Below are positions 51,581 through 61,297 of a DNA stretch of 64,000 nucleotides, one piece after another. The position numbers and the translations under genes were made by a program. The notes beneath the pieces were generated by a model, which saw only the letters and a program-made list of their open reading frames with translations, did no database searches and was not told the DNA's origin. Positions within the stretch are counted from its first letter, which is position 1. Each line of letters starts with the position of its first letter. The stretch comes from Bacteroidota bacterium (GTDB lineage Bacteria; Bacteroidota; Bacteroidia; Bacteroidales; Lentimicrobiaceae): the NCBI GenBank assembly GCA_023434665.1, contig JAEYSM010000058.1, positions 1 to 64,000 on the forward strand. The letters are read 5' to 3'.

Positions 51581-52678
51581 ATGGAATACACAAAAGAAAT
51601 CATTCTCAACGCTTTAAGAACTGTACAGGACCCTGACCTTGGCAAAGATCTGGTATCTCTCAACATGATTGAGGATATTAATTATGATGGAAAGACTATT
51701 ACATTTAAAGTTGTCCTCACAACTCCTGCATGCCCTCTAAAAAATAAAATAAGGCAGGACTGTATTGATGCTGTGCATAATCTGGTAGATGCTGACGCTG
51801 AAGTAATTCCTGAAATGACATCAAGGGTTAATTCACGCAGAAACGACCAACAAATGCTAAAGGGGGTTAAGAATGTTATTGCCGTTGCTTCAGGCAAAGG
51901 AGGCGTTGGGAAATCGACTGTTGCCGCTAATTTAGCCGTCGCACTAGGACGCACAGGTGCAAAAGTAGGACTGGTAGATGCCGATATTTATGGTCCAAGC
52001 GTACCTCTTATGTTTGATGAAATGAACACAAAACCTACGGCTGTTGAAATAAACGGTAAGGTAATGGTGCAACCAATTGATAAATACGGTATTAAAATAT
52101 TATCAATAGGTTTTTTTGTCGATCCTGATAAAGCATTAGTTTGGAGAGGTCCTATGGCATCAAATGCTCTTACACAATTATTTACTGAAGCACATTGGGG
52201 TGAACTTGACTATCTTATTCTTGATATGCCTCCCGGAACCGGGGATATCCATTTAACGATTGTTCAGAATCTCTCAGTTACCGGAGTTGCTATTGTCACT
52301 ACACCACAGGAAGTTGCATTGGCAGATGCACGGAAAGCTGTTGGAATGTTTACTCAGGATAATATAAATGTTCCAATCCTGGGACTTATCGAAAACATGT
52401 CATGGTTTACTCCCGAAGAATTACCTGAAAACAAATATTATATTTTCGGACAGGAAGGTGGAAAGAAACTTGCTGAAGAATATAATATTCCGCTACTTGG
52501 ACAAATTCCACTTGTACAAGGCATTAGAGAATCAGGTGATTATGGATATCCAATTGCTTTGGCTGATAATTCTCCCGTTTCAATTGCATTTAAAGATCTT
52601 GCAACTAAAACCGCTCAGCAAATTGCAATTAGAAATGCAACTTTAGAACCGACAAAACCAGTTGAAATGACTCGGTAA
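51581..52678 (+). CDS. mrp: Mrp/NBP35 family Fe-S cluster carrier ATPase
   Basis: 365 residues. An N-terminal MIP18-type domain (about 1-85, with TTPACPLKNKIRQDC) precedes a P-loop domain with the deviant Walker A ASGKGGVGKSTVAAN (about 101-115), DADIYGPSVP, VWRGPMASNALTQL and DMPPGTGDIHL. It assembles or carries [4Fe-4S] clusters. The CxxC of eukaryotic Nbp35 is not seen in the C-terminal half, although a Met-rich ENMSW motif is. nifU-type gene follows after 40 bases. Confidence 0.93.
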   Translation: MEYTKEIILNALRTVQDPDLGKDLVSLNMIEDINYDGKTITFKVVLTTPACPLKNKIRQDCIDAVHNLVDADAEVIPEMTSRVNSRRNDQQMLKGVKNVIAVASGKGGVGKSTVAANLAVALGRTGAKVGLVDADIYGPSVPLMFDEMNTKPTAVEINGKVMVQPIDKYGIKILSIGFFVDPDKALVWRGPMASNALTQLFTEAHWGELDYLILDMPPGTGDIHLTIVQNLSVTGVAIVTTPQEVALADARKAVGMFTQDNINVPILGLIENMSWFTPEELPENKYYIFGQEGGKKLAEEYNIPLLGQIPLVQGIRESGDYGYPIALADNSPVSIAFKDLATKTAQQIAIRNATLEPTKPVEMTR

Positions 52679-52718
52679 TTACAATACTTATTTTTTCAAA
52701 AACGTAAAAAAAGAATAT

Positions 52719-52967
52719 ATGGCAACTGACCGAATAGAACTTACCTCAAAAGTAAAGAATGTAATTGAACAATTAAGGCCTTATCTTCAAGCAGATGGAG
52801 GTGACATTCAATTCGTTGAACTCACAGAAGATAATATAGTAAACGTCGAATTACAAGGATCATGTGGTTCTTGTCCTTATAGTAGAATGACTCTTAAGAA
52901 CGGAGTAGAAGAAGCGATGAAAAGAGCTCTTCCTGAAATCAAATCTGTTGAGGCCATCAACGTTTAA
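52719..52967 (+). CDS. NifU C-terminal-domain Fe-S scaffold protein
   Basis: 82 residues. The Nfu-type pattern is clear: IEQLRPYLQADGGDIQFVEL and the cluster-binding CGSCPYS (CxxC) motif, then MTLKNGVEEAMKRALPEI. It receives Fe-S clusters and hands them to target proteins, in line with the Mrp carrier gene 40 bases upstream. It is convergent with nadE. Confidence 0.93.
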   Translation: MATDRIELTSKVKNVIEQLRPYLQADGGDIQFVELTEDNIVNVELQGSCGSCPYSRMTLKNGVEEAMKRALPEIKSVEAINV

Positions 52968-52992
52968 TAGATTAATCTTAGTGATCGATCGA

Positions 52993-54633
52993 CTAATAAT
53001 TGAAGCGGGCAACTAAAGGCATTCGGCGACCATTGCCGAATGCTTTTGAAGAAACCCTTAAAATAGGTGGCGTTTGAAACCGCTTCCATTCATTACGGTT
53101 TACCATTTGTGTGATATTGTTTACAAGATTTTCTTCGAAGCCCATTAAGATAAGTTCTGATGGGCTTCTTTTCATTTCAATATAACTATAAAGTACCTGG
53201 TCGAGTAAACTATATTCCGGCAGCGAATCACTATCCTTTTGTCCCGGCCTAAGTTCTGCAGATGGGGGCTTGGCAATGGTATTAATGGGTATGATTTCCT
53301 TTTCCTTGTTGATATACTCAGCTAGTTTATAAACGTCGGTTTTGTAAACATCACCTAAAACAGCAAGACCTCCGCACATATCACCATATAAGGTTCCATA
53401 CCCTACGGCGGCTTCACTCTTATTGCTTGTATTTAATAAAATATGTCCAAATTTATTGGAATAAGCCATCAATATTATGGCGCGTGCCCTTGCCTGTATA
53501 TTTTCTTCAGTTACATCGGATCTCAGGTCTTTGAATAGTGGAATCATCGTTTCATTAATACTTTCCACAACATTAGTAATTGGAATAATCTCAAACGGGC
53601 AGCCGAGATTTAAAGCTAATTCCTTTGCATCATTGATAGAGTGATCGGATGAAAATTTTGAAGGAAGCAGCAACCCGGTAACGTTTTCAGGTTTAAGTGC
53701 TTTTGCGGCAAGTACCATAACTATCGCAGAATCAATTCCTCCACTTAAACCTAATACAGCCTTCTTAAGACCCATTTTCTGGAAATAGTCTTTAATACCA
53801 ATTACTAGAGCATCATGTATCAGCTTAATTTTTGGTGGTGAATTCCACTTATCATTTGAGTTCTGATCGTTTAAAATATCATCTAATTCTACCACCCTTA
53901 TATCTTCCTTAAAGAAAGGCAGCTGCTCGCGTATATTACCGGCTGCGTCACAAACCATTGAATTTCCGTCGAATATAATCTCAGTATTTACCCCTATTTG
54001 ATTAACATAAATGATAGGTTTATGACATTTCAAAGCAACAGCCCTCAGGACTTCTCTTCTCAGTTTGGGTTGATTATCATGAAAAGGAGATGCGCTGATA
54101 TTTATAATCAAATCAGCATTTTCCTTTTTTACCTCCTCGAGGGGTGAATGGGAGTACATGGGAATTTCAGACAAATTCCATATATCCTCACATATGGTTA
54201 GTGCAAGTCTTTTACCATTAAAATCTACAAATCCTACTTCTCTTGAAGGTTCGAAGTAGCGGTATTCATCAAAAACATCATAATTAGGAAGCAGAGATTT
54301 ATTTGCAATAAACTCAACTTTGCCTTCATTCAGAAACCATGCAGAGTTGAATAGTTCTTTTCCACTGCCTGTCTTATTATACGAAGGTGCACCAACTATT
54401 GCAGCGATTCCAACACAATGAGAAGCAATCTCCTTAATATTTTCTTCACATTTATCAATAAATTCCTTATAGTCAAGGAGGTCTAGTGGAGGATATCCAG
54501 TAAGTGCCAGTTCAGAAAATATAGCAAGTTTAACTCCAACAGCTTTTGCTTTCTTAATACCCTCTATAATTAAACTACTGTTGTGATTCAAATCTCCAAT
54601 CAGGAAATTCAGCTGCAAAAGTGCAATCTTCAT
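52993..54633 (-). CDS. nadE: Glutamine-dependent NAD+ synthase
   Basis: 546 residues. The N-terminal half is a nitrilase-fold amidase that frees ammonia from glutamine, with FSELALTGYPPLDLLD (Glu), NKSLLPNYDVFDEYRYF (Lys) and ALTICEDIWN (Cys). The C-terminal half is the synthase with LGLSGGIDSAIVM (PP-loop), TSNKSEAAVGYGTLYGDMCGGL and IAKPPSAELRPGQKDSDSLP. It makes NAD+ from nicotinate adenine dinucleotide. It is monocistronic and convergent with the nifU-type gene. Confidence 0.95.
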   Translation of the reverse strand: MKIALLQLNFLIGDLNHNSSLIIEGIKKAKAVGVKLAIFSELALTGYPPLDLLDYKEFIDKCEENIKEIASHCVGIAAIVGAPSYNKTGSGKELFNSAWFLNEGKVEFIANKSLLPNYDVFDEYRYFEPSREVGFVDFNGKRLALTICEDIWNLSEIPMYSHSPLEEVKKENADLIINISASPFHDNQPKLRREVLRAVALKCHKPIIYVNQIGVNTEIIFDGNSMVCDAAGNIREQLPFFKEDIRVVELDDILNDQNSNDKWNSPPKIKLIHDALVIGIKDYFQKMGLKKAVLGLSGGIDSAIVMVLAAKALKPENVTGLLLPSKFSSDHSINDAKELALNLGCPFEIIPITNVVESINETMIPLFKDLRSDVTEENIQARARAIILMAYSNKFGHILLNTSNKSEAAVGYGTLYGDMCGGLAVLGDVYKTDVYKLAEYINKEKEIIPINTIAKPPSAELRPGQKDSDSLPEYSLLDQVLYSYIEMKRSPSELILMGFEENLVNNITQMVNRNEWKRFQTPPILRVSSKAFGNGRRMPLVARFNY

Positions 54634-54670
54634 AAAAAGTAAGGTATAGTGAGATTAGTGTTGTCTGCAA

Positions 54671-55360
54671 CTAGAACATTAAGCCAAGACTCACTTCAAT
54701 AAAATTTGCTCTGGCTTCATGGTCAGTACTTTGGTTTACCGAATTCTTTCCTTTCAGTACATTATTGAAGCCATTATTGAAATTAAGACTCAAAACTGCA
54801 GCAGTGTTGTTATCAAATGGATACTCCACTCCTGCACCAATAATCATAGAAGTTTTGAAAAGTCTGGTCTGAGAGTCTATGTTTTCAAAGTCAACAAGAA
54901 ATGTCTGATTATTGAGGGTATATTCATCCCTTCCTTTTGATGTCATTCTGATTCCAAGCCCCAAACCTATTTGCCCAAAATATCTGAATTCACCCATTTG
55001 GTTTGTTTTCAATTTAAGCACAGCAGGAATTTCAAGGTATCTGAACCTGTAATCTCTATGCAATAGTACTGGTGTACTGGATCTTAAATCAGAGTATGAA
55101 AGACTTCCATTCAAATATTGAAAAGTAAGCCCGGTTAAAAGAGCATAGTTTTTAGCAAAGTAAACCTCTGATGTAATTCCCCAGTTAAATCCTACCCTGG
55201 CACCTTCAGAATCATAATTCTTATTTATAGGTTTAAGCCAGCTGATCGACGGGCCAGCTTTTACTCCCAAAATAAAAGAACGGTACTGACCTATTCCCTT
55301 TGCCGGTAATAATAACAGAAATGCGATTATTATACCTAAAAATGTAAATTTAGCTTTCAT
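54671..55360 (-). CDS. PorT-family outer-membrane beta-barrel protein
   Basis: 229 residues with a hydrophobic signal segment (FTFLGIIIAFLLLLPAKGIG). The rest is a small beta barrel: GVKAGPSISWLKP, NWGITSEVYFAKNYALLTGLTF, RYLEIPAVLKLK, and a terminal FIEVSLGLMF. It fits the outer-membrane beta-barrel family that includes the T9SS protein PorT, but this one need not be PorT itself. It faces a similar barrel gene divergently. Minus-strand -7 box TAATTTTG lies at 55432-55439. Confidence 0.82.
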   Translation of the reverse strand: MKAKFTFLGIIIAFLLLLPAKGIGQYRSFILGVKAGPSISWLKPINKNYDSEGARVGFNWGITSEVYFAKNYALLTGLTFQYLNGSLSYSDLRSSTPVLLHRDYRFRYLEIPAVLKLKTNQMGEFRYFGQIGLGLGIRMTSKGRDEYTLNNQTFLVDFENIDSQTRLFKTSMIIGAGVEYPFDNNTAAVLSLNFNNGFNNVLKGKNSVNQSTDHEARANFIEVSLGLMF

Positions 55361-55492
55361 GGCTTATTTTTTAAAAAGTAATTTAAAATTGAAAATAACC
55401 AAATGCAAATGCAGATTGTTGTAAATATACACAAAATTACTAAAAGAACGTGCATGATTCATTGAATTATATTCACAAATTAAATAAGTAAC

Positions 55493-55500
55493 TATATTTG
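55493..55500 (+). promoter_or_regulatory. -7 box of the plus-strand barrel gene
   Basis: TATATTTG, matching TAnnTTTG, 19 bases before the ATG at 55520. Confidence 0.5.
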
Positions 55501-55519
55501 TTCTCCCAACAACTTTCTT

Positions 55520-56116
55520 ATGAAAACGTTAATTCTTTTGCTCGCTATATTACTATCCAGTTCTTCACTGTTTGCTCAGATACCCGGTTTCTCATTAGGG
55601 CCAAAAGTAGGTGCAACCTTCTCGAAGTATTCATTAGATTTAGATAATATTGAAGAAGAAACGAGGAACTCATTTCATTGGGGTGCATTTGCACGTTTTG
55701 GAGACAAAGTATATATACAACCTGAGCTTCTCTTTATGAACCGTTCGGGAATACTTATAAATCCATTATTAGGATCGAGTGAGCAAACTATAAGATTAAG
55801 AACTATTGATATTCCTGTTTTACTTGGTGTTAAATTGATTGACCTTAGGCTCACTAACGTCAGGATATTTGGAGGTCCTGTTGCCACATTAGCTGTTAAC
55901 CGTGAAATAGAAACAAGTAACTGGGAAGAAGCAATTGTTGAAGATGATATCCGGAGGGCAAACTGGGGTCTTCAATTTGGAGCTGGTGCTGATGTACTGA
56001 TGTTTACTGTCGACCTTCGTTATGAACTGGGGATGGGTAACTATCATAAGAGTGATATTTACGAACTCAAAAACAGTCTTTTTACTGTTAGCTTAGGATG
56101 GAAGATACTGCAATAG
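55520..56116 (+). CDS. PorT-family outer-membrane beta-barrel protein
   Basis: 198 residues. A signal peptide (KTLILLLAILLSSSSLFAQ) precedes a barrel with GPKVGATFSKYSLD, VYIQPELLFMNRSG, IDIPVLLGVKL, a variable charged loop and FTVSLGWKIL at the end. Same family as the divergent neighbour, from which it differs in length and loops. Its stop codon lies inside the hairpin at 56103-56124; the gldB-like gene follows after 29 bases. Confidence 0.82.
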   Translation: MKTLILLLAILLSSSSLFAQIPGFSLGPKVGATFSKYSLDLDNIEEETRNSFHWGAFARFGDKVYIQPELLFMNRSGILINPLLGSSEQTIRLRTIDIPVLLGVKLIDLRLTNVRIFGGPVATLAVNREIETSNWEEAIVEDDIRRANWGLQFGAGADVLMFTVDLRYELGMGNYHKSDIYELKNSLFTVSLGWKILQ

Positions 56117-56124
56117 CAGTATCT
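56103..56124 (+). terminator. Hairpin over the stop codon, possible attenuator before gldB
   Basis: Perfect nine-base arms (AGATACTGC and GCAGTATCT) around AATA, followed by TTTATTG. The TAG stop of the barrel gene lies at 56114-56116 in loop and arm. The U run is short, so termination would be partial. Confidence 0.45.
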
Positions 56125-56145
56125 TTATTGCAAAATTTTCATCAA

Positions 56146-57117
56146 ATGCGTGTAATATATGTTCTACTGTTAAGTAGTCTTTTAATTGCTTGTAACCAAA
56201 AGAAAAAGGAAACACAGGATAAAGTCTCTGATGGAATCCGTCGATATGAAGTTGAGCTCTTTAATATCGATACCACAAGGTTTGAAGAGGGATTAGCTGA
56301 AATACATCCACGGTATAAAGTTTTCCTAGGCGAAACAATGCCCGATACCGATGGAATAAAACGATTAAAATCTTTTGTTTCAGATCCACAAATCAGGGAC
56401 ACATATAATTACACAATGCAACAGTTTCCTGATGTTCAATGGCTAAATGAATCATTTACAAAGTCGTTTGCCATTCTTTCCAGGGAACTGCCCGAAAAGA
56501 AGATACCTCGTGTTTATACATACATTTCCGGGTTCGACATTCGGATGCCTGTCAAATATGGCGACTCAGCTCTGATTATTGGACTGGATCTATATCTTGG
56601 GTCTGATTATGAACCGTATGTTAAGATGGGATATCCTAAGTATATTATCAACCGGTTGTCTAAGGAATACATTCTTTCAGACTGCTTCAAGGAAATTGCA
56701 TGGGCAAATCTTCCACCAACACAGGCTGTAACTTTATTAGATGCAATGATTGAACAGGGTAAGACAATTTATTTTGCCGAAAAAATGCTCGCTGGCGAAA
56801 AAGAAGAAATACTCATGAAATATTCACCGGAACAAGCTGACTGGATACATTCTAATGAACAAAACCTGTGGAGTTTTATGATTGAAAATCAATTATTATA
56901 TTCTTCAGATCCAAAAGCATTCACTATGTTTATGACTGATGGCCCATTTACCTCCGGATTTTCCTCCGATTCCCCATCCCGAACCGGACATTGGATTGGA
57001 TGGCAGATTGTAAGAAAGTTTATGGCTAACAATAATGTGAGTATGCAGGAACTGCTCGATGAAACTGATTCCCAAAAAATACTTACAAAGTCGGGATATA
57101 AACCAGCAAAGGTCTAA
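56146..57117 (+). CDS. gldB: GldB-like gliding-motility lipoprotein
   Basis: 323 residues from the ATG at 56146; a frame from 56098 overlaps the barrel gene and breaks the signal peptide. A lipoprotein signal with LLIAC (lipobox) is followed by a body with RYEVELFNIDT, FIG-like IGLDLYLGSD and YPKYIINRLSKEYI, AWANLPPTQAVTLLDAMIEQGKTIYF and SRTGHWIGWQIVRKF, which match GldB and its DUF2268-like relatives. GldB is required for gliding in Flavobacterium; its exact role is unclear. Confidence 0.8.
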   Translation: MRVIYVLLLSSLLIACNQKKKETQDKVSDGIRRYEVELFNIDTTRFEEGLAEIHPRYKVFLGETMPDTDGIKRLKSFVSDPQIRDTYNYTMQQFPDVQWLNESFTKSFAILSRELPEKKIPRVYTYISGFDIRMPVKYGDSALIIGLDLYLGSDYEPYVKMGYPKYIINRLSKEYILSDCFKEIAWANLPPTQAVTLLDAMIEQGKTIYFAEKMLAGEKEEILMKYSPEQADWIHSNEQNLWSFMIENQLLYSSDPKAFTMFMTDGPFTSGFSSDSPSRTGHWIGWQIVRKFMANNNVSMQELLDETDSQKILTKSGYKPAKV

Positions 57118-57161
57118 GTATAATTATTAGTTTTCAGGATAAAACTTTGAAAGTCTTGAGG

Positions 57162-57365
57162 TTATATATCGATATTTCTTAACTGCATTCGGAGATGAGC
57201 TTTACGAAGTACATCAAACTTTTCTTCATTAGACATAGTTTCCCAATTGGCAATTTCGTCTAGCATACGAAAGCATCCAATGCACATACCTTTTTCGTTT
57301 AAACGACATACCAAGCGGCAAGGCGATTTAACTTCCTGCTTTCCTGTAGGTTTTACCATATCCAT
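57162..57365 (-). CDS. DUF1289 family protein
   Basis: 67 residues from the ATG at 57365. It has the family signature SPCRLVCRLNEKGMCIGCFRMLDEIANW, with four Cys (CxxxC and CxxC) that could bind a metal or Fe-S cluster, then a short basic helix. Function unknown. A minus-strand TATCTTTA box lies 20-30 bases upstream. It is convergent with gldB. Confidence 0.85.
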   Translation of the reverse strand: MDMVKPTGKQEVKSPCRLVCRLNEKGMCIGCFRMLDEIANWETMSNEEKFDVLRKAHLRMQLRNIDI

Positions 57366-57482
57366 AATAATTCTTCTCACAATAACTTTTGTAAAGATAA
57401 AATGTTCAAGCATTCAATAAAACTCCTTTTGTTCAATATATATCATTAACTTGCCCCAATTCTCGAAATACTATTTTTCTAT

Positions 57483-59021
57483 ATGCTCGTTAAAACATTT
57501 GGTAGCGCAATTATTGGGGTAAATGCAACTATAATTACAGTTGAAATTAATATGCAAACTGGTATTCAATTCTTTATGGTTGGACTACCAGATATAGCTA
57601 TAAAAGAGAGCCATTATAGAATTGAATCAGCCTTAAACAATATCGGATACCGGATACCGGGGAAAAAAATAATCATTAACCTTTCACCTGCTGACATCCG
57701 TAAGGAAGGTACAGCATACGATTTAACCATCGCAATGGGAATACTCGGTGCTAATGGGCAGATTCCTGCTGATACATTAGGAAGTTACATCATAATGGGT
57801 GAGCTTTCGCTCGATGGAGGCTTACAACCAATAAAGGGTGCCTTACCCATTGCAATAGAGGCACGCAAACAGGGATTTAAAGGTTTTATTCTCCCTAAAC
57901 AAAATTCAAAAGAAGCGGCAATTGTAAACGATCTTGATGTTTATGGTATGGAGAATATCTCTCAGGTTGTCGATTTTCTTCTAGGCAGATCTGAAATAAA
58001 ACCAGAACAAGTTAATACCAGGGAAGAATTTTACTCACATCAGGGAGAATTTGAATTTGATTTCTCAGATGTAAAGGGACAAGAGAATATTAAAAGAGCA
58101 CTCGAGATATCAGCAGCAGGTGGTCATAACTGTCTTTTAATCGGGCCTCCCGGTTCTGGAAAATCTATGCTTGCTAAACGAATTCCAACAATTCTTCCAC
58201 CATTAAATCTTTATGAAGCGCTGGAAACCACAAAGATCCATTCTGTTGCCGGTAAAATGAATAAAAATTCATCGCTAATTTCTGAAAGGCCATACAGGAA
58301 TCCGCATCACACAATTTCTGCATCGGCCCTTCTTGGAGGTGGCTCTTTCCCACATCCGGGAGAAATTAGTCTGGCACATAATGGTGTTTTATTTCTGGAT
58401 GAACTCCCCGAATTCAATCGCAGTGTTATTGAGGTTCTCCGTCAACCAATGGAGGACAGATTTGTAACTATTGCACGAGCAAGAATGACTGTCGAATATC
58501 CGTCAAATTTTATGCTTATCGCAGCTATGAATCCCTGTCCTTGCGGTTTTTATAATCATCCTGAAAAGCAATGTGTTTGCAAACCTGGTGATGTATTGAG
58601 ATATCTGAATAAAATTTCAGGCCCTCTACTCGACAGGATAGATATCCACCTGGAGGTAACTCCTGTTCCTTTTAATCAACTTTCAGAAACAAAATCTTCT
58701 GAAAGCAGTTATTCTATACGAAATAGAGTAATTAATGCCCGATTAATTCAGGAAGAGCGATTTAAGGAAATGAATAACATTTATTCTAATGCACAATTGA
58801 GTTCAAAATATCTGACAAAATATTGTAATTTAGACGATTCTTGTCTCGCTTTGCTTAAAAAGGCAATGAACAAACTAAGTCTCTCAGCAAGAGCATATGA
58901 TAGAATTATTAAGGTTTCAAGAACTATAGCTGATCTTGATCCCAGCGATAAGATCCGTCCGGAGCATTTGGCTGAGGCAATCCAATACAGAAGTCTTGAC
59001 CGTGAAAACTGGGGTTTTTAA
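57483..59021 (+). CDS. YifB/ComM family Mg-chelatase-like AAA+ ATPase
   Basis: 512 residues. An N-terminal Lon-protease-like domain (about 1-170, with FMVGLPDIAIKESHYRIESAL and INLSPADIRKEG) is joined to a AAA+ domain with Walker A GPPGSGKSMLAKRIPTILP, HTISASALLGGG, Walker B GVLFLDELPEF and MNPCPCGFYNHPEKQCVC (a Cys cluster). The C terminus has SARAYDRIIKVSRTIADL. ComM is a branch-migration helicase in natural transformation. Confidence 0.93.
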   Translation: MLVKTFGSAIIGVNATIITVEINMQTGIQFFMVGLPDIAIKESHYRIESALNNIGYRIPGKKIIINLSPADIRKEGTAYDLTIAMGILGANGQIPADTLGSYIIMGELSLDGGLQPIKGALPIAIEARKQGFKGFILPKQNSKEAAIVNDLDVYGMENISQVVDFLLGRSEIKPEQVNTREEFYSHQGEFEFDFSDVKGQENIKRALEISAAGGHNCLLIGPPGSGKSMLAKRIPTILPPLNLYEALETTKIHSVAGKMNKNSSLISERPYRNPHHTISASALLGGGSFPHPGEISLAHNGVLFLDELPEFNRSVIEVLRQPMEDRFVTIARARMTVEYPSNFMLIAAMNPCPCGFYNHPEKQCVCKPGDVLRYLNKISGPLLDRIDIHLEVTPVPFNQLSETKSSESSYSIRNRVINARLIQEERFKEMNNIYSNAQLSSKYLTKYCNLDDSCLALLKKAMNKLSLSARAYDRIIKVSRTIADLDPSDKIRPEHLAEAIQYRSLDRENWGF

Positions 59022-59036
59022 GTAACAATCCTTACG

Positions 59037-59834
59037 ATGAGCAAAATCTGGAGTATTGCTTTCAGGTATCTGAGATATCTTCGCAAATCCAAAACTAAAC
59101 ACAGTGTTCATTCTCCCTTCGTGTTTGATTTAATTACTAAAGTATTGGAAGACCGAACTTCTTATCCTGAATATGAGTTAGTCGAAGTGCAACGAAATAA
59201 ACTATTGCATAATAAAAATCAAATTGAAATCGTAGATTTTGGAGCATCAGCTGGAAGAGTAAAATATTCTACCTATCTGGATAGGGTAAAAAATATTGCA
59301 AAAAGAAGCGGAATAACTCCTTCTCAGGGCAAACTACTATTCCGTATTGTTAAGCATTTTCAGCCTGCAGTAATGGTTGAATTAGGAACTTCGCTCGGTA
59401 TAAGCAGCATGTACCAAGTCTCTGCGGCACCCGACAGTTTATTCATTGGAATAGAAGGATGCGCTGCAACCGCTTCTTTTGCCGAGCAGAACATAGCCTC
59501 TTTTTCAGAGAACCAAACCTACAATATAGTAATAGGTAATTTCGATGTGATGTTACCAAAAGTGCTTGAGAAACTCACTAAAGTTGATTTTGCTTTCATT
59601 GATGGTAATCATAATTACAAACCTACTATTAAATATTTCAATCTCTTGTTGCCCAAACTTCACGAAAACAGTATATTAATATTTCATGACATCCACTGGT
59701 CATCAGATATGAAAAGAGCGTGGAAAGAGATTACACTTAATCCACAAGTTAAATTATCTATTGACTTGTTTTGGATGGGGATTGTATTTTTCAGGACAGG
59801 CATACCAAAGCAGGATTTTGTTATACGGTTCTGA
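59037..59834 (+). CDS. Class I SAM-dependent methyltransferase (O-methyltransferase type)
   Basis: 265 residues. The start resembles a Bacteroidota family (RYLRYLRKSKTKHSVHSPFVFDL), followed by a SAM domain with MVELGTSLGISSMY, FIGIEGCAATASFAEQNI, VDFAFIDGNHNYKPTIKYF and LIFHDIHWSSDMKRAW. It resembles the O-methyltransferase-3 family. Substrate unknown. It starts 15 bases after yifB and may be cotranscribed. Confidence 0.88.
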   Translation: MSKIWSIAFRYLRYLRKSKTKHSVHSPFVFDLITKVLEDRTSYPEYELVEVQRNKLLHNKNQIEIVDFGASAGRVKYSTYLDRVKNIAKRSGITPSQGKLLFRIVKHFQPAVMVELGTSLGISSMYQVSAAPDSLFIGIEGCAATASFAEQNIASFSENQTYNIVIGNFDVMLPKVLEKLTKVDFAFIDGNHNYKPTIKYFNLLLPKLHENSILIFHDIHWSSDMKRAWKEITLNPQVKLSIDLFWMGIVFFRTGIPKQDFVIRF

Positions 59835-59874
59835 CAATTATTACTAAATTTGTTCGTTCTGTAAAAAAAACTAC

Positions 59875-60603
59875 ATGAATCAGGAGGTAATCCGGTTAGA
59901 TAATATTACCCGCTTTTTTAAAGTTGGTACTGAAACTGTGAGAGCACTCAGGGGTGTATCACTGTCTATTAAAAGAAACGAATTCGTTGCTCTTATGGGC
60001 CCATCAGGCTCAGGAAAATCTACATTAATGAATCTTTTGGGTTGTCTTGACACTCCAACAGGTGGGAGTTATTGGCTCAACGGAAAAGATGTGAGTAAAC
60101 TCCTTGATAACGATCTGGCTGAAATCAGAAATAAAGAAATTGGATTTGTTTTTCAAACTTTCAACCTCTTACCCCGATTGACTGCCCTTGAGAATGTTGC
60201 ACTACCAATGATTTATGCAGGATTTAATAAAAACGACAGATTATCAAGAGCCACAGAGGTGCTTTCTCAGGTGAGCTTATCCGATCGTATAAAGCATAAA
60301 CCCAATGAATTATCGGGTGGTCAAAGACAAAGGGTTGCCATTGCAAGAGCGATGGTTAACAGACCTTCAATAATCCTGGCTGATGAACCTACCGGAAACC
60401 TCGATTCAGTGACATCTATTGAAATAATGGGTCTTATTGAGCAAATCCATAAGAGTGGTAACACAATTATCCTGGTTACTCATGAAGAGGATATTGCAAG
60501 ACATGCTCATCGCATTGTTAGATTATCCGATGGGTTAGTCGCATCTGATGAACCTAATAAGAATATCAGGACTATGGAATATTATCATAGTAAAACCAAT
60601 TAA
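59875..60603 (+). CDS. ABC transporter ATP-binding protein, LolD/MacB type
   Basis: 242 residues: Walker A GPSGSGKSTLMN, Q-loop FVFQTFNLLPRLTALENVALPM, signature LSGGQRQRVAIARAM, Walker B IILADEPTGNLDS and switch His VTHE. The DNN/LLPRLTALENV pattern fits the LolCDE/MacB group. No permease is next to it, so the partner is unknown. Confidence 0.9.
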   Translation: MNQEVIRLDNITRFFKVGTETVRALRGVSLSIKRNEFVALMGPSGSGKSTLMNLLGCLDTPTGGSYWLNGKDVSKLLDNDLAEIRNKEIGFVFQTFNLLPRLTALENVALPMIYAGFNKNDRLSRATEVLSQVSLSDRIKHKPNELSGGQRQRVAIARAMVNRPSIILADEPTGNLDSVTSIEIMGLIEQIHKSGNTIILVTHEEDIARHAHRIVRLSDGLVASDEPNKNIRTMEYYHSKTN

Positions 60604-60666
60604 TTTTTTGAACATTGATTAGTTCTGTATTGTTACAGAATCAAAGCAATGCTTAATATTCCGGCA

Positions 60667-61236
60667 ATGAGTGATGATTTCAAAATTTATACGAAAACAG
60701 GAGACAAAGGTGAAACATCTTTAATTGGAGGAACCCGTGTCCCAAAATACCATGATCGGATTGAAGCTTATGGTACACTTGATGAACTGAATTCATATTT
60801 AGGTTTAATCAGAGACCAGCAAATTAATTCAGATTATAAGAATATACTGATTGAAATTCAAGACCGGGTCTTTACTGCTGAATCTCTTTTAGCAGCTGAT
60901 CCATCAGCTAAACTAAAATCCTTGCCTAAGCTCATTGAAGAAGACATCAAACTTTTAGAAACTGAGATAGATAAGATGAATGAGACTTTACCCCCATTAA
61001 GCTCATTTATTCTACCTGGAGGACATACCGCTGTCTCTTTTTGTCATATCGCACGATGTGTTTGCAGAAGAGCTGAGAGATTGACAATAAAACTCATTGA
61101 AAGTTCACCTGAAACACTCCAGGGAGAACTCGTAGTTAAATATCTCAACCGCTTATCTGATTATTTATTCGTTTTGGCACGAAAACTTACCTATGATTCA
61201 GGGGCCGATGAAACTCCCTGGAATGCAAGATATTAG
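60667..61236 (+). CDS. PduO-type cob(I)yrinic acid a,c-diamide adenosyltransferase
   Basis: 189 residues from the ATG at 60667; the ATG at 60649 would add six (MLNIPA). It has KIYTKTGDKGETSLIGGTRVPK at the start, the GTLDELNSYLG and LPGGHTAVSFCHIARCVCRRAER motifs, and the LNRLSDYLFVLAR end. It adenosylates cob(I)alamin to coenzyme B12, the cofactor of methylmalonyl-CoA mutase. This agrees with the acyl-CoA carboxyltransferase pair elsewhere in the window, though nothing links them directly. Confidence 0.94.
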   Translation: MSDDFKIYTKTGDKGETSLIGGTRVPKYHDRIEAYGTLDELNSYLGLIRDQQINSDYKNILIEIQDRVFTAESLLAADPSAKLKSLPKLIEEDIKLLETEIDKMNETLPPLSSFILPGGHTAVSFCHIARCVCRRAERLTIKLIESSPETLQGELVVKYLNRLSDYLFVLARKLTYDSGADETPWNARY

Positions 61237-61297
61237 GCATGGTTTTTGAAGTCTACAAAAAGTCATCAAGAATATTTCAATTGTCGAAAAATTAACA

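Noticed and set aside
52968..52992. Near-palindrome TTAGTGATCGATCGACTAA between the nifU-type gene and nadE
   Set aside because: Short, imperfect and without a T run, so too weak to call a terminator.
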